Below, in pieces: positions 8,765 to 18,489 of a DNA stretch of 64,000 nt (position 1 is its first letter; every line of letters starts with the position of its first letter). The DNA is from VFKU01 sp964620045 (lineage in GTDB: Bacteria > Hydrogenedentota > Hydrogenedentia > Hydrogenedentales > GCA-2746185). A model generated the notes under the pieces. That model searched no databases. It was not told where the DNA came from and saw only the letters and a list, made by a program, of their open reading frames with translations. The stretch spans positions 65,490-129,489 of the forward strand of contig CAZUJL010000011.1 of NCBI GenBank assembly GCA_964620045.1, in the 5' to 3' direction. Position numbers and translations under genes: made by a program.

Positions 8765-9934
8765 TCAATGTACGGCGATTGGCGGCGTCGCGGTCTCGTG
8801 AAGGTCTGTCAGAATCGCTTGAGCGATGTAGCCGCCGGCGACGCTGGCGCCCTGCGCATTAAAGTGGCAGTCGTCAACGAAAAACTCGGCGCGGCCGTTC
8901 ATAAACGACAGATCGACGATAGGCGCTTCCATTTCGCGGCAAACCTGCAGACTGACTGAGTTCAGCATGTCCGCCAACTGCCGAAGACTGGACGTGCTCA
9001 GAAACTGGCCGGCAATCGCGGTTCGTCCGGTCCAGATGCGGCGTTCGTCCTCCTCCGGCAAATCATTTGCCCAGAGCACGGCTTGAGTCACGAATACCGG
9101 CCTAATCTTCAGCCGCTTGCACGTCGAAATAATCGCTTCTATAGTCGATCGATACTCTCGCAAGAAATCCTGTGGCGATGGAAAGTCATCCACTAGAACC
9201 GATGCCGTACTGTTCCCAAACAGGCCTAAGCGGGCGCCGGTCATCAGGGCCGGCGGTGGATTTCCGCGTGATGGGGGCGCAGGGGCACCACCTTCAGCCC
9301 CGCGCACGTTCGCGCCGACCCACGCGAGCACATCGTTTATTCCGATCAGGAAGACAAGGTGGGTATACCGGGGCACGGAAGCATCCGTATGTAGGTATTC
9401 CAAATGGTGTTTCGACAAGTACCCCGGGATCCCCGCACCTCCGACCCAGGCCGGGCTTGCAGGCAGGCGCCGATTCATTTCATTCATGACAACATGAGTC
9501 CATGCTTCTGAATCGTCGAGATAGGCGCACTGCGTGACGCTATCGCCGACACACAGTATGCGATACAGCTTCTCTCGATTGAACTCGGGACCACGGATTC
9601 CTTCCGAATTTGTTGAGTAAATGCGCCGTGGCGTTTCGTGGAGACCCGACAGGCTGATCGACAGATTTGGCGTGACAAAGTGGAATTTCGGCTTTGGTGC
9701 GCTAACGAGGTTCCATCGGTCGCTGAACGTAAAGTGCCGATCGACAAAAATGCCATATCTCAGGGGAGCAAGGCGTAAGGAATCGATGCTCCACGTCCAG
9801 ACGGGGAATTTTGCCTTTGGGGTGGGCGAGGATTGCGTTTGAGTCTGGACGTACCACACTGACGGGAGCAGCAGAATAACCAGGAATCCTGCGATCCGCG
9901 CGATGTATATAAACTTGAGCAAGATTGAAGGCAT
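8765..9934 (-). CDS. Membrane-anchored SGNH/GDSL hydrolase
   Basis: 389 residues: an N-terminal membrane helix (about 8-28) followed by an extracytoplasmic SGNH domain. Block I is VGDSVTQ with nucleophile Ser132, the block III-like segment is GIND, and the C-terminal DDCH (Asp354 and His357) supplies the rest of the triad. It begins three bases after the stop of the MBOAT gene, so the two are cotranscribed. SGNH proteins next to an AlgI-type MBOAT protein commonly transfer or remove acetyl groups on exported polysaccharides (as AlgJ/AlgX do). That role is inferred here from the pairing. Confidence 0.82.
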   Translation of the reverse strand: MPSILLKFIYIARIAGFLVILLLPSVWYVQTQTQSSPTPKAKFPVWTWSIDSLRLAPLRYGIFVDRHFTFSDRWNLVSAPKPKFHFVTPNLSISLSGLHETPRRIYSTNSEGIRGPEFNREKLYRILCVGDSVTQCAYLDDSEAWTHVVMNEMNRRLPASPAWVGGAGIPGYLSKHHLEYLHTDASVPRYTHLVFLIGINDVLAWVGANVRGAEGGAPAPPSRGNPPPALMTGARLGLFGNSTASVLVDDFPSPQDFLREYRSTIEAIISTCKRLKIRPVFVTQAVLWANDLPEEDERRIWTGRTAIAGQFLSTSSLRQLADMLNSVSLQVCREMEAPIVDLSFMNGRAEFFVDDCHFNAQGASVAGGYIAQAILTDLHETATPPIAVH

Positions 9935-9937
9935 CGG

Positions 9938-11410
9938 TTAGAACCGGAAATAGATGAAGGGGTTCTCGCGCTGTACACTTAGCAGGATGCACGACAGCAC
10001 GAGTATGCCGAATACGAACATCGTAATCACCAATTGACTTGATGCTGCGAGCACCGTGGCCGTAGAGCCCTGAGCGCGCTGTATCCGGGTTTCGATCCAT
10101 CTCCCCGCGGTCGGCGCCCAGGGGGTGGACCCGATAATTCCGAGTGCGAGCGCCAGCCAGATCTGGTTGTTCCAAAACTCATTGAATGGCGGCTCGCCGG
10201 GAACGGCCAACTTCAAGCTGAACATTGCGCGCAGAAATACTCCAATTTGCGAGAACGTCTCGGCACGAAATATCAACCATCCAAAAAATACCACGGAGAG
10301 CGCGTAGACGTGCCGCACAGGCGCCCAGAACCGGTCCATGAAAGCGAGCGCACTCGATCGCTCCAAGACGAGGAAAACCCCGTGGTACAGTCCCCAGGTA
10401 ACGAAGGTCCAACTAGCGCCGTGCCACAATCCACACAAGAAAAATACGATCATAAGATTGAGATAGGTCCGCACGGTTCCGCCTCGATTGCCTCCGAGCG
10501 GGACGTAGAGGTAATCCCGGAACCAGGTGGACAGCGAGATGTGCCAGCGCCGCCAGAACTCTTGCACGGATTTGGAAATATAGGGGTAGTTGAAGTTTTC
10601 GAGAAAGTGGAACCCGAACATTTTGCCGAGTCCGATGGCCATGTCCGAGTAACCGGAAAAATCGAAATAGATCTGGAGCGTGTAGCAAAGTACCGCGAAC
10701 CACGCGAGCCCCGTAGAAACCCGCTCGTCGGGTAACGCGAAAATCTGATCGGCCGGGCCGGCCAGGGCATTGGCGATGATGACCTTCTTTCCCAACCCGA
10801 GGACGAATCGGCGGACGCCCTCGGAAAATACTTCGATCGACACCTTTCGCTCTACGAGGTCACCGGCGACCTGAACATAACGAACGATCGGCCCCGCGAC
10901 AAGCTGCGGAAACAGGCTCGAGTAGGTGGCGAAGTTGATGAAGTTCCTGGTGCGGCGCACATCGCCGCGATACACGTCGATGACGTAGCTCATGCCGTGG
11001 AATGTGAAAAAGCTGATGCCCAGCGGCAAGGTCACACGCATTGGATCGTCAAGAATTAGTGTCCGGGCGTCTAGCCCCGCCACGAACGCATTCCATGAGT
11101 CAACAGCGAAATTGAAGTATTTGAAGAAGGCCAGTAGTGCGAGATTTGCCGCGATCGTGATTGCTAGCGCGAAGCGACGTCGACGCGAACCTGCGTTTCC
11201 AGAAACCGGATCGCCGATGGCAAGACCCGCGACATAGTTGATCGCGATCACCAGGAGAAACAATCCGACGAAAAAAGTCTCCCCCCAAGCGTAGAAGAGA
11301 AGGCTCGCCAGCAACAGCAGGGTGTTGCGGAGTTTGCGCGGCGCCAGGTAATAAAGCACCAGAACCGTCGGCAAAAAAATAAATAGGAACAGCTTGGAAC
11401 TGAATACCAA
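9938..11410 (-). CDS. MBOAT family O-acyltransferase (AlgI/DltB-like)
   Basis: Multi-pass membrane O-acyltransferase that moves acetyl or acyl groups across the membrane onto an exported polymer. Typical features are FFTFHGMSYVIDVYRG, FDFSGYSDMAIGLGKMFG, a PYISKSVQEFWRRWHISLSTWFRDY-type segment, and the catalytic His in LCGLWHGASW. A TTG start at 11410 preceded by AGGAG gives a 490-residue protein beginning MVFSSKLFLFIFLP. An in-frame start 60 bases further up would add hydrophilic residues before the first helix. It is followed directly by the SGNH hydrolase. The cargo is not known. Confidence 0.93.
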   Translation of the reverse strand: MVFSSKLFLFIFLPTVLVLYYLAPRKLRNTLLLLASLLFYAWGETFFVGLFLLVIAINYVAGLAIGDPVSGNAGSRRRRFALAITIAANLALLAFFKYFNFAVDSWNAFVAGLDARTLILDDPMRVTLPLGISFFTFHGMSYVIDVYRGDVRRTRNFINFATYSSLFPQLVAGPIVRYVQVAGDLVERKVSIEVFSEGVRRFVLGLGKKVIIANALAGPADQIFALPDERVSTGLAWFAVLCYTLQIYFDFSGYSDMAIGLGKMFGFHFLENFNYPYISKSVQEFWRRWHISLSTWFRDYLYVPLGGNRGGTVRTYLNLMIVFFLCGLWHGASWTFVTWGLYHGVFLVLERSSALAFMDRFWAPVRHVYALSVVFFGWLIFRAETFSQIGVFLRAMFSLKLAVPGEPPFNEFWNNQIWLALALGIIGSTPWAPTAGRWIETRIQRAQGSTATVLAASSQLVITMFVFGILVLSCILLSVQRENPFIYFRF

Positions 11411-11658
11411 CGCGTTTCTCCTGAACGGCTGTGCCGCGCAACCGACGGATGTCAGAGCATGGAGGCGCAACGCGGCCGAACGATGTGTTGGAAATCAGTC
11501 TCGCGTCGACAATGTCCGCCCGGGTGCTCTGAGCGCAGTCCGAAAGTATACTCGAATTCAGAGAATTGGACGGCAGAGAAGAGTTCGAGCGCAACTCGCT
11601 ACACAGCCATACACACGCCTCTCATCCTTGCTGACGAGTTCGGCCGCGCAGGACGCTT

Positions 11659-14193
11659 TTATTGCGCGGCGTTCGGCGCGGCGCTGAGCTTTTTCCAATC
11701 GGATTCGCTGATCGGCTTGGTGAAGTTTTTGTTGGGCAGCTTTTTGTTGAGTATCGCCTGCTCAATCGCGTCGTGCTGATCCACGGGGTAGTGAATAAGG
11801 TAAGGCATGCAGGAAACTTTTTGGGCGTTGTACACCACATTACGCTGAAATATCTCGGTGTACGGAATGCGGCCGCTGTTGCTTACTTTGTTTGTGAAGA
11901 TCCCCAGCCCGAACCCAGAGCCGAGATCGCGCGGCATCGAGTAATCCAGCACGGTCCGGTCGTCCACCACGGGTGGAATTCCTTCCACAAACTTCGCCAG
12001 TTCGGGCGGGCCGAACAGGAACATCGCGAAAATATCCTCGGGTGTGTGAAGTTGACAGAATTCCATGTCGCGTCGAATGCGTGGCGCGGACATCTTTTCC
12101 TGCACGCGTGTATAGTCCAGGCGGAGCGGCTGCTTGCCGCTGATCAGCAATGTGGGCCCCACCCACGTCAATTGCCGCCACACGGTTCCTTCCGGAAAGA
12201 CTTCGTAGAACGATCGAAACAACATCTTCTCCTGTTCCAGCGGGCCCTCTCCCGTCGGAATCCAATGCATGAAAATGCCGTCGTCGTTCAGACGCTCGCG
12301 CACCAGTTTGTAAAACTCCGTCGTGTACAGGTTGATCACGCCCGCGCTGAACGTATCGGGCGGTTCCAGCAGGATCACGTCATATTTCGACTCGGTCGCC
12401 ATGATGAAATTTCGGCCGTCGTCGATGATCGTGTTCACCTTCGGATTTTTCAGCACATTGTCGTTGGTCCAGAAATACGGCGCGGCATCAAGCACGTGCG
12501 GGCTCAGCTCCACGCTGTCTATTCGTGTGAGCGAATCGTGCGACGCCGTCGCCGAGAGGCTGTTGCCGACGCCAAAACAGATGTGCAGCGCGGTTTTCGG
12601 CTCGCCCGGGTGCAACAGCACAGGCAGGTGTCCCAATAGAAAATTCCATTGGTACGACCACGTCGAGGCGGTGCCGCGCATGTCCTCATACATGATGTGG
12701 CGCTGGCCGTCTGACTCCAGCACCCCCACCGTATCCGTCGCGCCTTCCTTGTAAAACACCAAGGCGGAATCGGCCCCCGACATAAACCCCACGATCTTCG
12801 CGGCTGACCGCTCGAAGGTAGTTTTGAACACATCGCTTCGAACGGTGGCGATGATCGAGACGGTCCCGATTACGGCCACCGGAACAAGCGCGATCCGCGC
12901 ACGTTTGAGGCCAAATTCGGCGATCAGCAGCAACGCCGCGACGGTGATCGTGCATCCCGTCAGCACGGCCACCGTGCTGCTCATTCCGATCGACGGGATT
13001 AGTACGAAGGTCGCGACTATGCTTCCAAAAATACATCCCAGCGTGTTGACCGCGTAGATCGTGCCCACGGTGGCGCCGACGCCGGTATTGTTTCGTACGC
13101 AAATGTCCGTGGCGGCTGGAAGCGCGGCCCCCAAGCACACCGCCGGCAACAAAAACACCACCATCGCCGACAACGACAGCATCCCCACGGTTTCGCTGAA
13201 CGAATTAATTTCGCCGCCGGTGAATCGCGCCGAGATCGCGGGGAGATCGGCAAATAACATCAGCGAGATCACGAATCCGATCGCCACGCCAAATTCCAAC
13301 AATGCGAACAACAGCATGGGCCGCTGCTTGCGAAGCGGCAAGCGCGGGTACAGCGCGCTGCCAATGGCCAAACCCGCCAGGAAGACGGTGAGTATGGTCG
13401 AAAATGCGTAGGTGCTGTTGTAGACGTACCGCAGCAGCGCGCGCGTCCACAGGACTTCGTGCGCCAGCGATACAAATCCTGAAACGCCGGTCGCGATCAC
13501 GGTGACCCGAACCGCAAACGCGGAAAGCGGAACCAGTTGTGTGTCCGATTGCGAGGGAGCTGGTGCAACAGTCTCGCGATCCCCACGCAGACCGCTCCAC
13601 AACAGCAAGGGGCCGGCTGCCAATGCGAAATTGGTGATAACCGCCACCCGTGTCGTACCGGTGTTGCCCAAATATTCAATGAGGTAGAAACCGGCCAGTG
13701 CGCATCCGGCCACGGCCCCGGCCGTATTCACGAAATAGAGCATCGCGATTCGGTTGGAGATTTCGCGCTGCGATCGCACCAGAAACTTCGCGAGCACGGG
13801 CAATGTTCCGCCCATCAGGATTGTCGGCGGCAATAGGACCAGACACACAAGCAACGCTCGGCCGAGCACGAGCCCGCTATGGGGCAGGTCGAGTCGATAC
13901 AGGTGGATGTACGGCGTCCGCAGCAAACCGAATAAGTCGGCAACAAAAAAACCGTACACGCCGATGCCGATTTCCAGCAGGGCATACACGAGAAGCGGAT
14001 TCTGGGTGCGATCAGCCACCCGCCCAAACAGCCGGCTGCCGATTGACAAGCCACCCATGAACACCGCCAGCACCGTCGCCATGGCGTAGGTTGTCGCGCC
14101 GAACACGACGGACAACTGCCGAATCCATACGATTTCGTATACCAGCGAGGCTGCGCCAGATAGGAAGAAGATCGGGAAAATCGCCCAGCGCAT
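11659..14193 (-). CDS. Membrane-fused spermidine synthase-like protein
   Basis: 844 residues. The first ~470 form a transporter-like membrane domain (MFS-like, about 12-14 helices, beginning FLSGAASLVYEIVWIRQLSVVFG). The C-terminal part is a spermidine-synthase/Rossmann methyltransferase-like domain (about 490-780). Within it are HICFGVGNSLSATA at the nucleotide-binding loop, an acidic IDSVELSPHV, IDDGRNF and LLEPPDTF. The usual GGGDG loop is degenerate. Such fusions are common in PVC-like and other environmental bacteria but their product is mostly unproven. It lies 248 bases upstream of algI on the same strand. Confidence 0.85.
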   Translation of the reverse strand: MRWAIFPIFFLSGAASLVYEIVWIRQLSVVFGATTYAMATVLAVFMGGLSIGSRLFGRVADRTQNPLLVYALLEIGIGVYGFFVADLFGLLRTPYIHLYRLDLPHSGLVLGRALLVCLVLLPPTILMGGTLPVLAKFLVRSQREISNRIAMLYFVNTAGAVAGCALAGFYLIEYLGNTGTTRVAVITNFALAAGPLLLWSGLRGDRETVAPAPSQSDTQLVPLSAFAVRVTVIATGVSGFVSLAHEVLWTRALLRYVYNSTYAFSTILTVFLAGLAIGSALYPRLPLRKQRPMLLFALLEFGVAIGFVISLMLFADLPAISARFTGGEINSFSETVGMLSLSAMVVFLLPAVCLGAALPAATDICVRNNTGVGATVGTIYAVNTLGCIFGSIVATFVLIPSIGMSSTVAVLTGCTITVAALLLIAEFGLKRARIALVPVAVIGTVSIIATVRSDVFKTTFERSAAKIVGFMSGADSALVFYKEGATDTVGVLESDGQRHIMYEDMRGTASTWSYQWNFLLGHLPVLLHPGEPKTALHICFGVGNSLSATASHDSLTRIDSVELSPHVLDAAPYFWTNDNVLKNPKVNTIIDDGRNFIMATESKYDVILLEPPDTFSAGVINLYTTEFYKLVRERLNDDGIFMHWIPTGEGPLEQEKMLFRSFYEVFPEGTVWRQLTWVGPTLLISGKQPLRLDYTRVQEKMSAPRIRRDMEFCQLHTPEDIFAMFLFGPPELAKFVEGIPPVVDDRTVLDYSMPRDLGSGFGLGIFTNKVSNSGRIPYTEIFQRNVVYNAQKVSCMPYLIHYPVDQHDAIEQAILNKKLPNKNFTKPISESDWKKLSAAPNAAQ

Positions 14194-14336
14194 GGGAAAT
14201 GCACCTCCAAATGTGCGCCGGATTTCGGTAATAGGCGCGATGCATGCTGTGGCGCATGCAGGAAGCGGATTTAATCACGGGCACGCGTGGCATCGCAACT
14301 ACAAAATGAATCAAACAACAGCCGTGCGTGGCGTCA

Positions 14337-15503
14337 CTATTGGATGATTTCGGTTGTCAGCGTGCCCAGGCGGTCGATGTGAATCGACACGGTGTCGCCG
14401 GGCTTCAGGTAGCGGTCGTTCTTCTTTTCCGTGGCGATATACGATTCGATGACGTGGTCGGTAACGGGTTTTCCCCAGCCTCCGGCGACCCAATGTAAAA
14501 GGCCGGATGCCATGGCGGATTTTGGGATTCCGTCGAACACGGTGCCCGCCGGGGTGCCGGCCAGGATCAGCGTGCGTGCGGGGATCGCGCCATTTACCAC
14601 CGGCAGTTGTGCAGTCTCGCCGTTGTAGTCCCACCGTGCGTCCTTGCGCGCGTCCGTCTGGCGCAGCAGCTCGGCGATGTCCCAAATTGCCAGTGTCATA
14701 TTGGCCTGCTGGCGCAATTCCTCATTTACGGCCAGCCTCAGATTCAGTGCGCTCGCGAAGGCCTCGAGATCGCGCGGAATTACAAACAAGTTGCCGACCG
14801 GCAGATACCCCGGCGCGCTTTTGCCGGTGGTGAATCCGTCGCCCGAGGTCACGTCGTCGGGATTCACGTGACGCAACAATGCCGCGCGGTTCGTGAAGTC
14901 GTTCACGGCGATCAGACCCATGTGCTTGGGCGTCCCGGGCAGCGGTGTGTCGTTCAGCGTTACAAACGCCACTTCGACTTCGTAGTCGAGCAGCGCGTCG
15001 CCCGCCGATACCGGTGCGCGGAAGGGGGTCGGCTCGACGAGTTTCGCGAACAGGAAAGGGCCGTCTTCGACTTCGGATTCTTCCGCGTGCTCGGCGAAGT
15101 TTGTTCCCGCGGCCACGTGTGCGCTGGTCAAATCGACCGGCAGGATTAGCGATTCCAGTGGCACTGTTGCGGACGCGTGTGCGAACGCCGCCGCGATCCG
15201 GGCCTGCAGTGCGTCGTACCCGAATCCGTTGAAGGCCGCGATCGGATCGGTGTACTCCGGCCCCAGCTCTTTCGTCAGATTGACCGCTGTTACCTCGTTG
15301 TTCTCGGCCTTGCTGACCGCGAGCAACTGAATGCCGCCATCGGCCTGTATGCGCGCAAAGGTGAGCGCCTCTTCGAGCGGCGCAATCGCGATGGAGTGTG
15401 GAAAGTTCGCGGCCGTGTGTGTTTCCGGCTCACCAGAACACCGCGCGAGCAGCGCAATCAGGCTCATCGTTGCAACGATATTTCTCATGGACTGGCCTTT
15501 CAT
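14337..15503 (-). CDS. Fumarylacetoacetate hydrolase-fold protein with N-terminal export signal
   Basis: 388 residues. The ATG at 15503 overlaps the stop of the FAD hydroxylase (ATGA), implying coupled translation. After MKGQS, a hydrophobic segment MRNIVATMSLIALLARCSG looks like a signal or lipoprotein peptide, though Arg before the Cys is a poor lipobox. The rest matches the FAH fold: FARIQADGGIQLLAV near the N terminus, then ARTLILAGTPAGTVF and KPGDTVSIHIDRLGTL at the C terminus. FAH enzymes cleave C-C bonds of diketo or ketoacid ring-fission products, normally in the cytoplasm, so an export signal is unusual. Confidence 0.78.
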   Translation of the reverse strand: MKGQSMRNIVATMSLIALLARCSGEPETHTAANFPHSIAIAPLEEALTFARIQADGGIQLLAVSKAENNEVTAVNLTKELGPEYTDPIAAFNGFGYDALQARIAAAFAHASATVPLESLILPVDLTSAHVAAGTNFAEHAEESEVEDGPFLFAKLVEPTPFRAPVSAGDALLDYEVEVAFVTLNDTPLPGTPKHMGLIAVNDFTNRAALLRHVNPDDVTSGDGFTTGKSAPGYLPVGNLFVIPRDLEAFASALNLRLAVNEELRQQANMTLAIWDIAELLRQTDARKDARWDYNGETAQLPVVNGAIPARTLILAGTPAGTVFDGIPKSAMASGLLHWVAGGWGKPVTDHVIESYIATEKKNDRYLKPGDTVSIHIDRLGTLTTEIIQ

Positions 15504-17248
15504 CGGTTGATCGTTTCGCTGCGCGCGGACTGCGCGGTCGCGGCGTCCAAAATCGCCTTCAACGTTTCGTCGTCACAAACACTGCTTGTACCCCGCCACG
15601 CGATGTGACCATCCGGGCGCACCAATAGCACCTGATCCGGCGGAAAGAGACCCGGCGGATATTCGGAGCTATCGACGACGTGAATAGTTGAGCTTTTATC
15701 CACGCCAGAATGGTGTTTTGTGGTTAATAGGCTGAATCTCGTGTAGCACAGGTCGTCGTGCACGGCGCGCCGTCCATTCGCCGTGACAATCCATCGATGC
15801 GGCAGCCGCGCTCCGGGCATTGTGCTTGGGATGTATTCGGCCACGTCGTTCAAGGGCGCTGCATGGGCGCTACCATCTGACAGCAGCGCGCCTTCACTGT
15901 AGACATATCCGATATCCAGTCCTAGCCGATCGAAGTGATTTGTCTGTTCGGCGATCGCCGCAGCCACACGCTCGCGCCGCGCGCCCGGCCGCAACGCCCT
16001 TCCGATCAGCCAGTACACGGGCCGCGTCACCGCGCGCTTTGCGATCCCTCGAAGGCGCGCCGGCAACGCGCGCATCAGCCGCGCGAGGTGTTTCATGCCG
16101 CCCGGATCGATGCCGAGCGCACGAATCACGTCGAACATTTTTTCGAAATTGGTGTGGCTCTCCGCGCAGTTTTTCTGCGCCACGGGCCGCCGTTCGTGTT
16201 CATAGGTATCCAGCAGCGCATCCCCCGCGCCGCCCGCCAGCACGAGCCCGAGTTTCCACGCCAGGTTGTGCGCGTCGCCGATGCCGGTGTTCATGCCGAG
16301 CCCGCCTGTGGGCGGGAATCGGTGTGCCGCATCGCCCAGTAGAAAGACACGTCCGCGGCGATAGCGTTCGGCCACCTGCGCCGTCATGCGCCAGGTGCTC
16401 AGCGAGTGGACCTGCACATCGGGCGCATCGAACCCCAGCGCGCCGGCAATGCGCGCGCGCATGACGTCCTTCGTAAAATCCTCTGGCTGCTCCCAAGGCT
16501 GTTCGACCGGCACCGCATACACCCAGCGCTTTTCCATGTGGTGCGCGATAAAGGCCCCTGCGTATTCCGGATGCATGATCCAGTACAGCTTGGCCGGCGT
16601 GCGCACGCGATCGCGCAGATTGGCGTTGAAGAACGCGTTTACGAAGGTCTGAATTTCGGCCGGGCCATCCATGGCAATTCCGGCTGCCTGTCGAACGCGG
16701 CTCGAAGCGCCGTCACAGCCCAGTAGATATTGCGATTGGATCGTGTACGGCGCGTCGGACTCGACGACACTGCTGACATACGTGCTGGCGCTTTCATACG
16801 AGGCCCACTTATGCCCGAACCGCAGGTCAATCAGCGGGCATTGCCGTGCATGCGCGACGAGAATTTTCTCGAACTCAGACTGAGATAGGTTCAGGTACGG
16901 CAGCGTTTGCCGCAGATTTTCTTCGTACTTACGCCGGCGCGCGGGGTCGGCCAGCAAATCGATCCGGCCCAGTTCTTCGTTGATCGTCCTGCAGAACAGC
17001 ACCCGCGAGGCATCTTCGAGCGGCGAGGCCTCTGCCGCCAGCTCCTGCTCTGCAATGCCGGCGTCGCGCAGGATCTCGATCGAGCGCGCGTTGATCTCAT
17101 GCGCTTTGGGGTGATCGATCGTCTCCGTATTGCGCTCGACGACGATGCTCCGCACGTTCCACCGCGCCAGCAGCAGCGCCGTCACGAGCCCTGAAGGCCC
17201 GGCGCCGGCGATGAGGACATCGGTGGCTTCGGTGCGGCCGCTCGTCAC
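15500..17248 (-). CDS. FAD-dependent aromatic hydroxylase (PheA/TfdB family)
   Basis: 582-residue flavoprotein monooxygenase. The N-terminal Rossmann motif is DVLIAGAGPSGLVTALLLA, and the second FAD motif is LLGDAAHRFPPTGGLGMNTGIGDAHNL, both diagnostic of the family that uses NAD(P)H and O2 to hydroxylate phenols, polyketides or related rings. A thioredoxin-like C-terminal region follows (about 480-580), ending in VLLVRPDGHIAWRG, as in PheA-type enzymes. It overlaps both neighbours by four bases (membrane protein upstream, FAH-fold protein downstream), so hydroxylation followed by ring-product hydrolysis is a reasonable reading. The substrate is unknown. Confidence 0.92.
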   Translation of the reverse strand: MTSGRTEATDVLIAGAGPSGLVTALLLARWNVRSIVVERNTETIDHPKAHEINARSIEILRDAGIAEQELAAEASPLEDASRVLFCRTINEELGRIDLLADPARRRKYEENLRQTLPYLNLSQSEFEKILVAHARQCPLIDLRFGHKWASYESASTYVSSVVESDAPYTIQSQYLLGCDGASSRVRQAAGIAMDGPAEIQTFVNAFFNANLRDRVRTPAKLYWIMHPEYAGAFIAHHMEKRWVYAVPVEQPWEQPEDFTKDVMRARIAGALGFDAPDVQVHSLSTWRMTAQVAERYRRGRVFLLGDAAHRFPPTGGLGMNTGIGDAHNLAWKLGLVLAGGAGDALLDTYEHERRPVAQKNCAESHTNFEKMFDVIRALGIDPGGMKHLARLMRALPARLRGIAKRAVTRPVYWLIGRALRPGARRERVAAAIAEQTNHFDRLGLDIGYVYSEGALLSDGSAHAAPLNDVAEYIPSTMPGARLPHRWIVTANGRRAVHDDLCYTRFSLLTTKHHSGVDKSSTIHVVDSSEYPPGLFPPDQVLLVRPDGHIAWRGTSSVCDDETLKAILDAATAQSARSETINR

Positions 17249-17712
17249 TGCGCGGCAGCCCGAATGCGGGGCTCAACGCGGAAAAACAGCAGGCCCAGCG
17301 CCACTATATAAAACGTGCTCAGCACGCCGAACACGAAGACGTTTTCGTCGATGCCGAGAATGGGGATGTGCTCGTGCGGCACTGTGACCATGCCGTCGTA
17401 TTGCGGCGCCCACACCACGGCGAGCCAGAAGCCCAAAAAGTTCGTCGCCAGCCACGCGAACGAGGTGTACAGATGGATCAATCGCAGCGGTCGCACGAAC
17501 CAGATCAGATAGACGTTCGCGATTCCAGAGAACAGGAAGAACCCGAGCAGCCACATCATGTGCACGCGCGCGTGCCCGACCCAGTCTGGATTAAACAAGT
17601 GCGACTGCGAGTAATCGCGGCCCCACGGCCCGAAGAACTCGAACGCGCAGACCGTCATTAAAATGCGAACCAGCAACAGCCCTTTTACCGGCCCTTTAAT
17701 CGCCTCATACAT
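17245..17712 (-). CDS. Small four-helix membrane protein of unknown function
   Basis: 155 residues with four predicted membrane helices (about 10-30, 48-72, 80-103, 122-147). A HARVHMMW segment at the start of helix 2 contains two histidines in a HxxxH arrangement that could bind a metal or haem. The last bases overlap the hydroxylase start, and its own start overlaps the TetR gene end by eight bases, so it is the second gene of a four-gene operon. No family was recognised with confidence. Confidence 0.8.
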   Translation of the reverse strand: MYEAIKGPVKGLLLVRILMTVCAFEFFGPWGRDYSQSHLFNPDWVGHARVHMMWLLGFFLFSGIANVYLIWFVRPLRLIHLYTSFAWLATNFLGFWLAVVWAPQYDGMVTVPHEHIPILGIDENVFVFGVLSTFYIVALGLLFFRVEPRIRAAAQ

Positions 17713-18382
17713 GCGTGGGTGTCTCCTGGTTTAGCGATCCTTGCGCGAGCAGGCAATCGAGCATGGCCAGCACCACCGCCACATGCCGCTGTACAAAAGC
17801 CTCGTCGGTTACGTTCTGATTGAACAGCGCCTTCACTTCGCCCGGCAGCGAGAACACCATGTTGCACGCGCCGAGCAGCGCGTACCGCACGTGCGGGTCG
17901 TTCTCCAGCAACGCGAGCACCGGGTCGACCGCGCCGATCTGCCGGTTCAGTTCACGCAGCGGCCGCAGAAAGTTTTCGATCACCCACTGCGTGCGCCACG
18001 ACGGCGCCGCGTTCTCGCGGATCATGAGTTGATTGAGGTGCGGCGCCTCCGCCGAGGTGCGCACGAATCGTTCGATCAAAAAGCGCATGCGCGTGCGGCC
18101 GTCGAGCGCGCGCAGCAATTCCACCTGTCCGCGCAGCGCGTCGAGGTACGGCAGAAATGAAAACGTGAACGCCGCCTTCCAGATGTCCTCCTTGTTGCCG
18201 AAGTGATACGTCACCACGCCGCGATTGACGCCAGCGGCCTGCTCGATGTCGCGAATGCCGGTGCCGTCGTAGCCCTGTTCTGCGAACATGCGCGTGGCGA
18301 CACGCAAAATTTTTTCGCGCGTCTGTCCGCCTTTTGTGGACGCCGCATCGAGCGGCCACTCTGCAGTACTTGTGTTCGACAT
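17705..18382 (-). CDS. TetR/AcrR family transcriptional regulator
   Basis: 225 residues. The N-terminal DNA-binding domain (about 20-80) has the TetR helix-turn-helix TGIRDIEQAAGVNRGVVTYHFGNKEDIWKAA. The C-terminal ligand-binding domain is helical. It is the first gene of the operon with the membrane protein, FAD hydroxylase and FAH-fold protein, so it probably controls that operon and responds to its substrate. The upstream AT-rich stretch (18400-18430) holds a weak GTATA-7-TATAC dyad at 18413-18429 that could be its operator. Confidence 0.93.
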   Translation of the reverse strand: MSNTSTAEWPLDAASTKGGQTREKILRVATRMFAEQGYDGTGIRDIEQAAGVNRGVVTYHFGNKEDIWKAAFTFSFLPYLDALRGQVELLRALDGRTRMRFLIERFVRTSAEAPHLNQLMIRENAAPSWRTQWVIENFLRPLRELNRQIGAVDPVLALLENDPHVRYALLGACNMVFSLPGEVKALFNQNVTDEAFVQRHVAVVLAMLDCLLAQGSLNQETPTHV

Positions 18383-18489
18383 CGAGGTGCTCCTTGGAAG
18401 AATTTGTATATAGTATAGTAAATTTATACGAGATGCAAGTATTTTAATAGACGCAATAAAGTTAATTGAATCAATAGGTTATGAATGGG

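Noticed and set aside
6450..11650. Integrative element at tRNA-Ser
   Set aside because: No integrase, no repeat of the tRNA 3' end and no mobility genes were seen.
18413..18429. TetR operator (GTATA-7-TATAC)
   Set aside because: Arms are only five bases in an AT-rich stretch, so it could be chance; mentioned only as a possibility.
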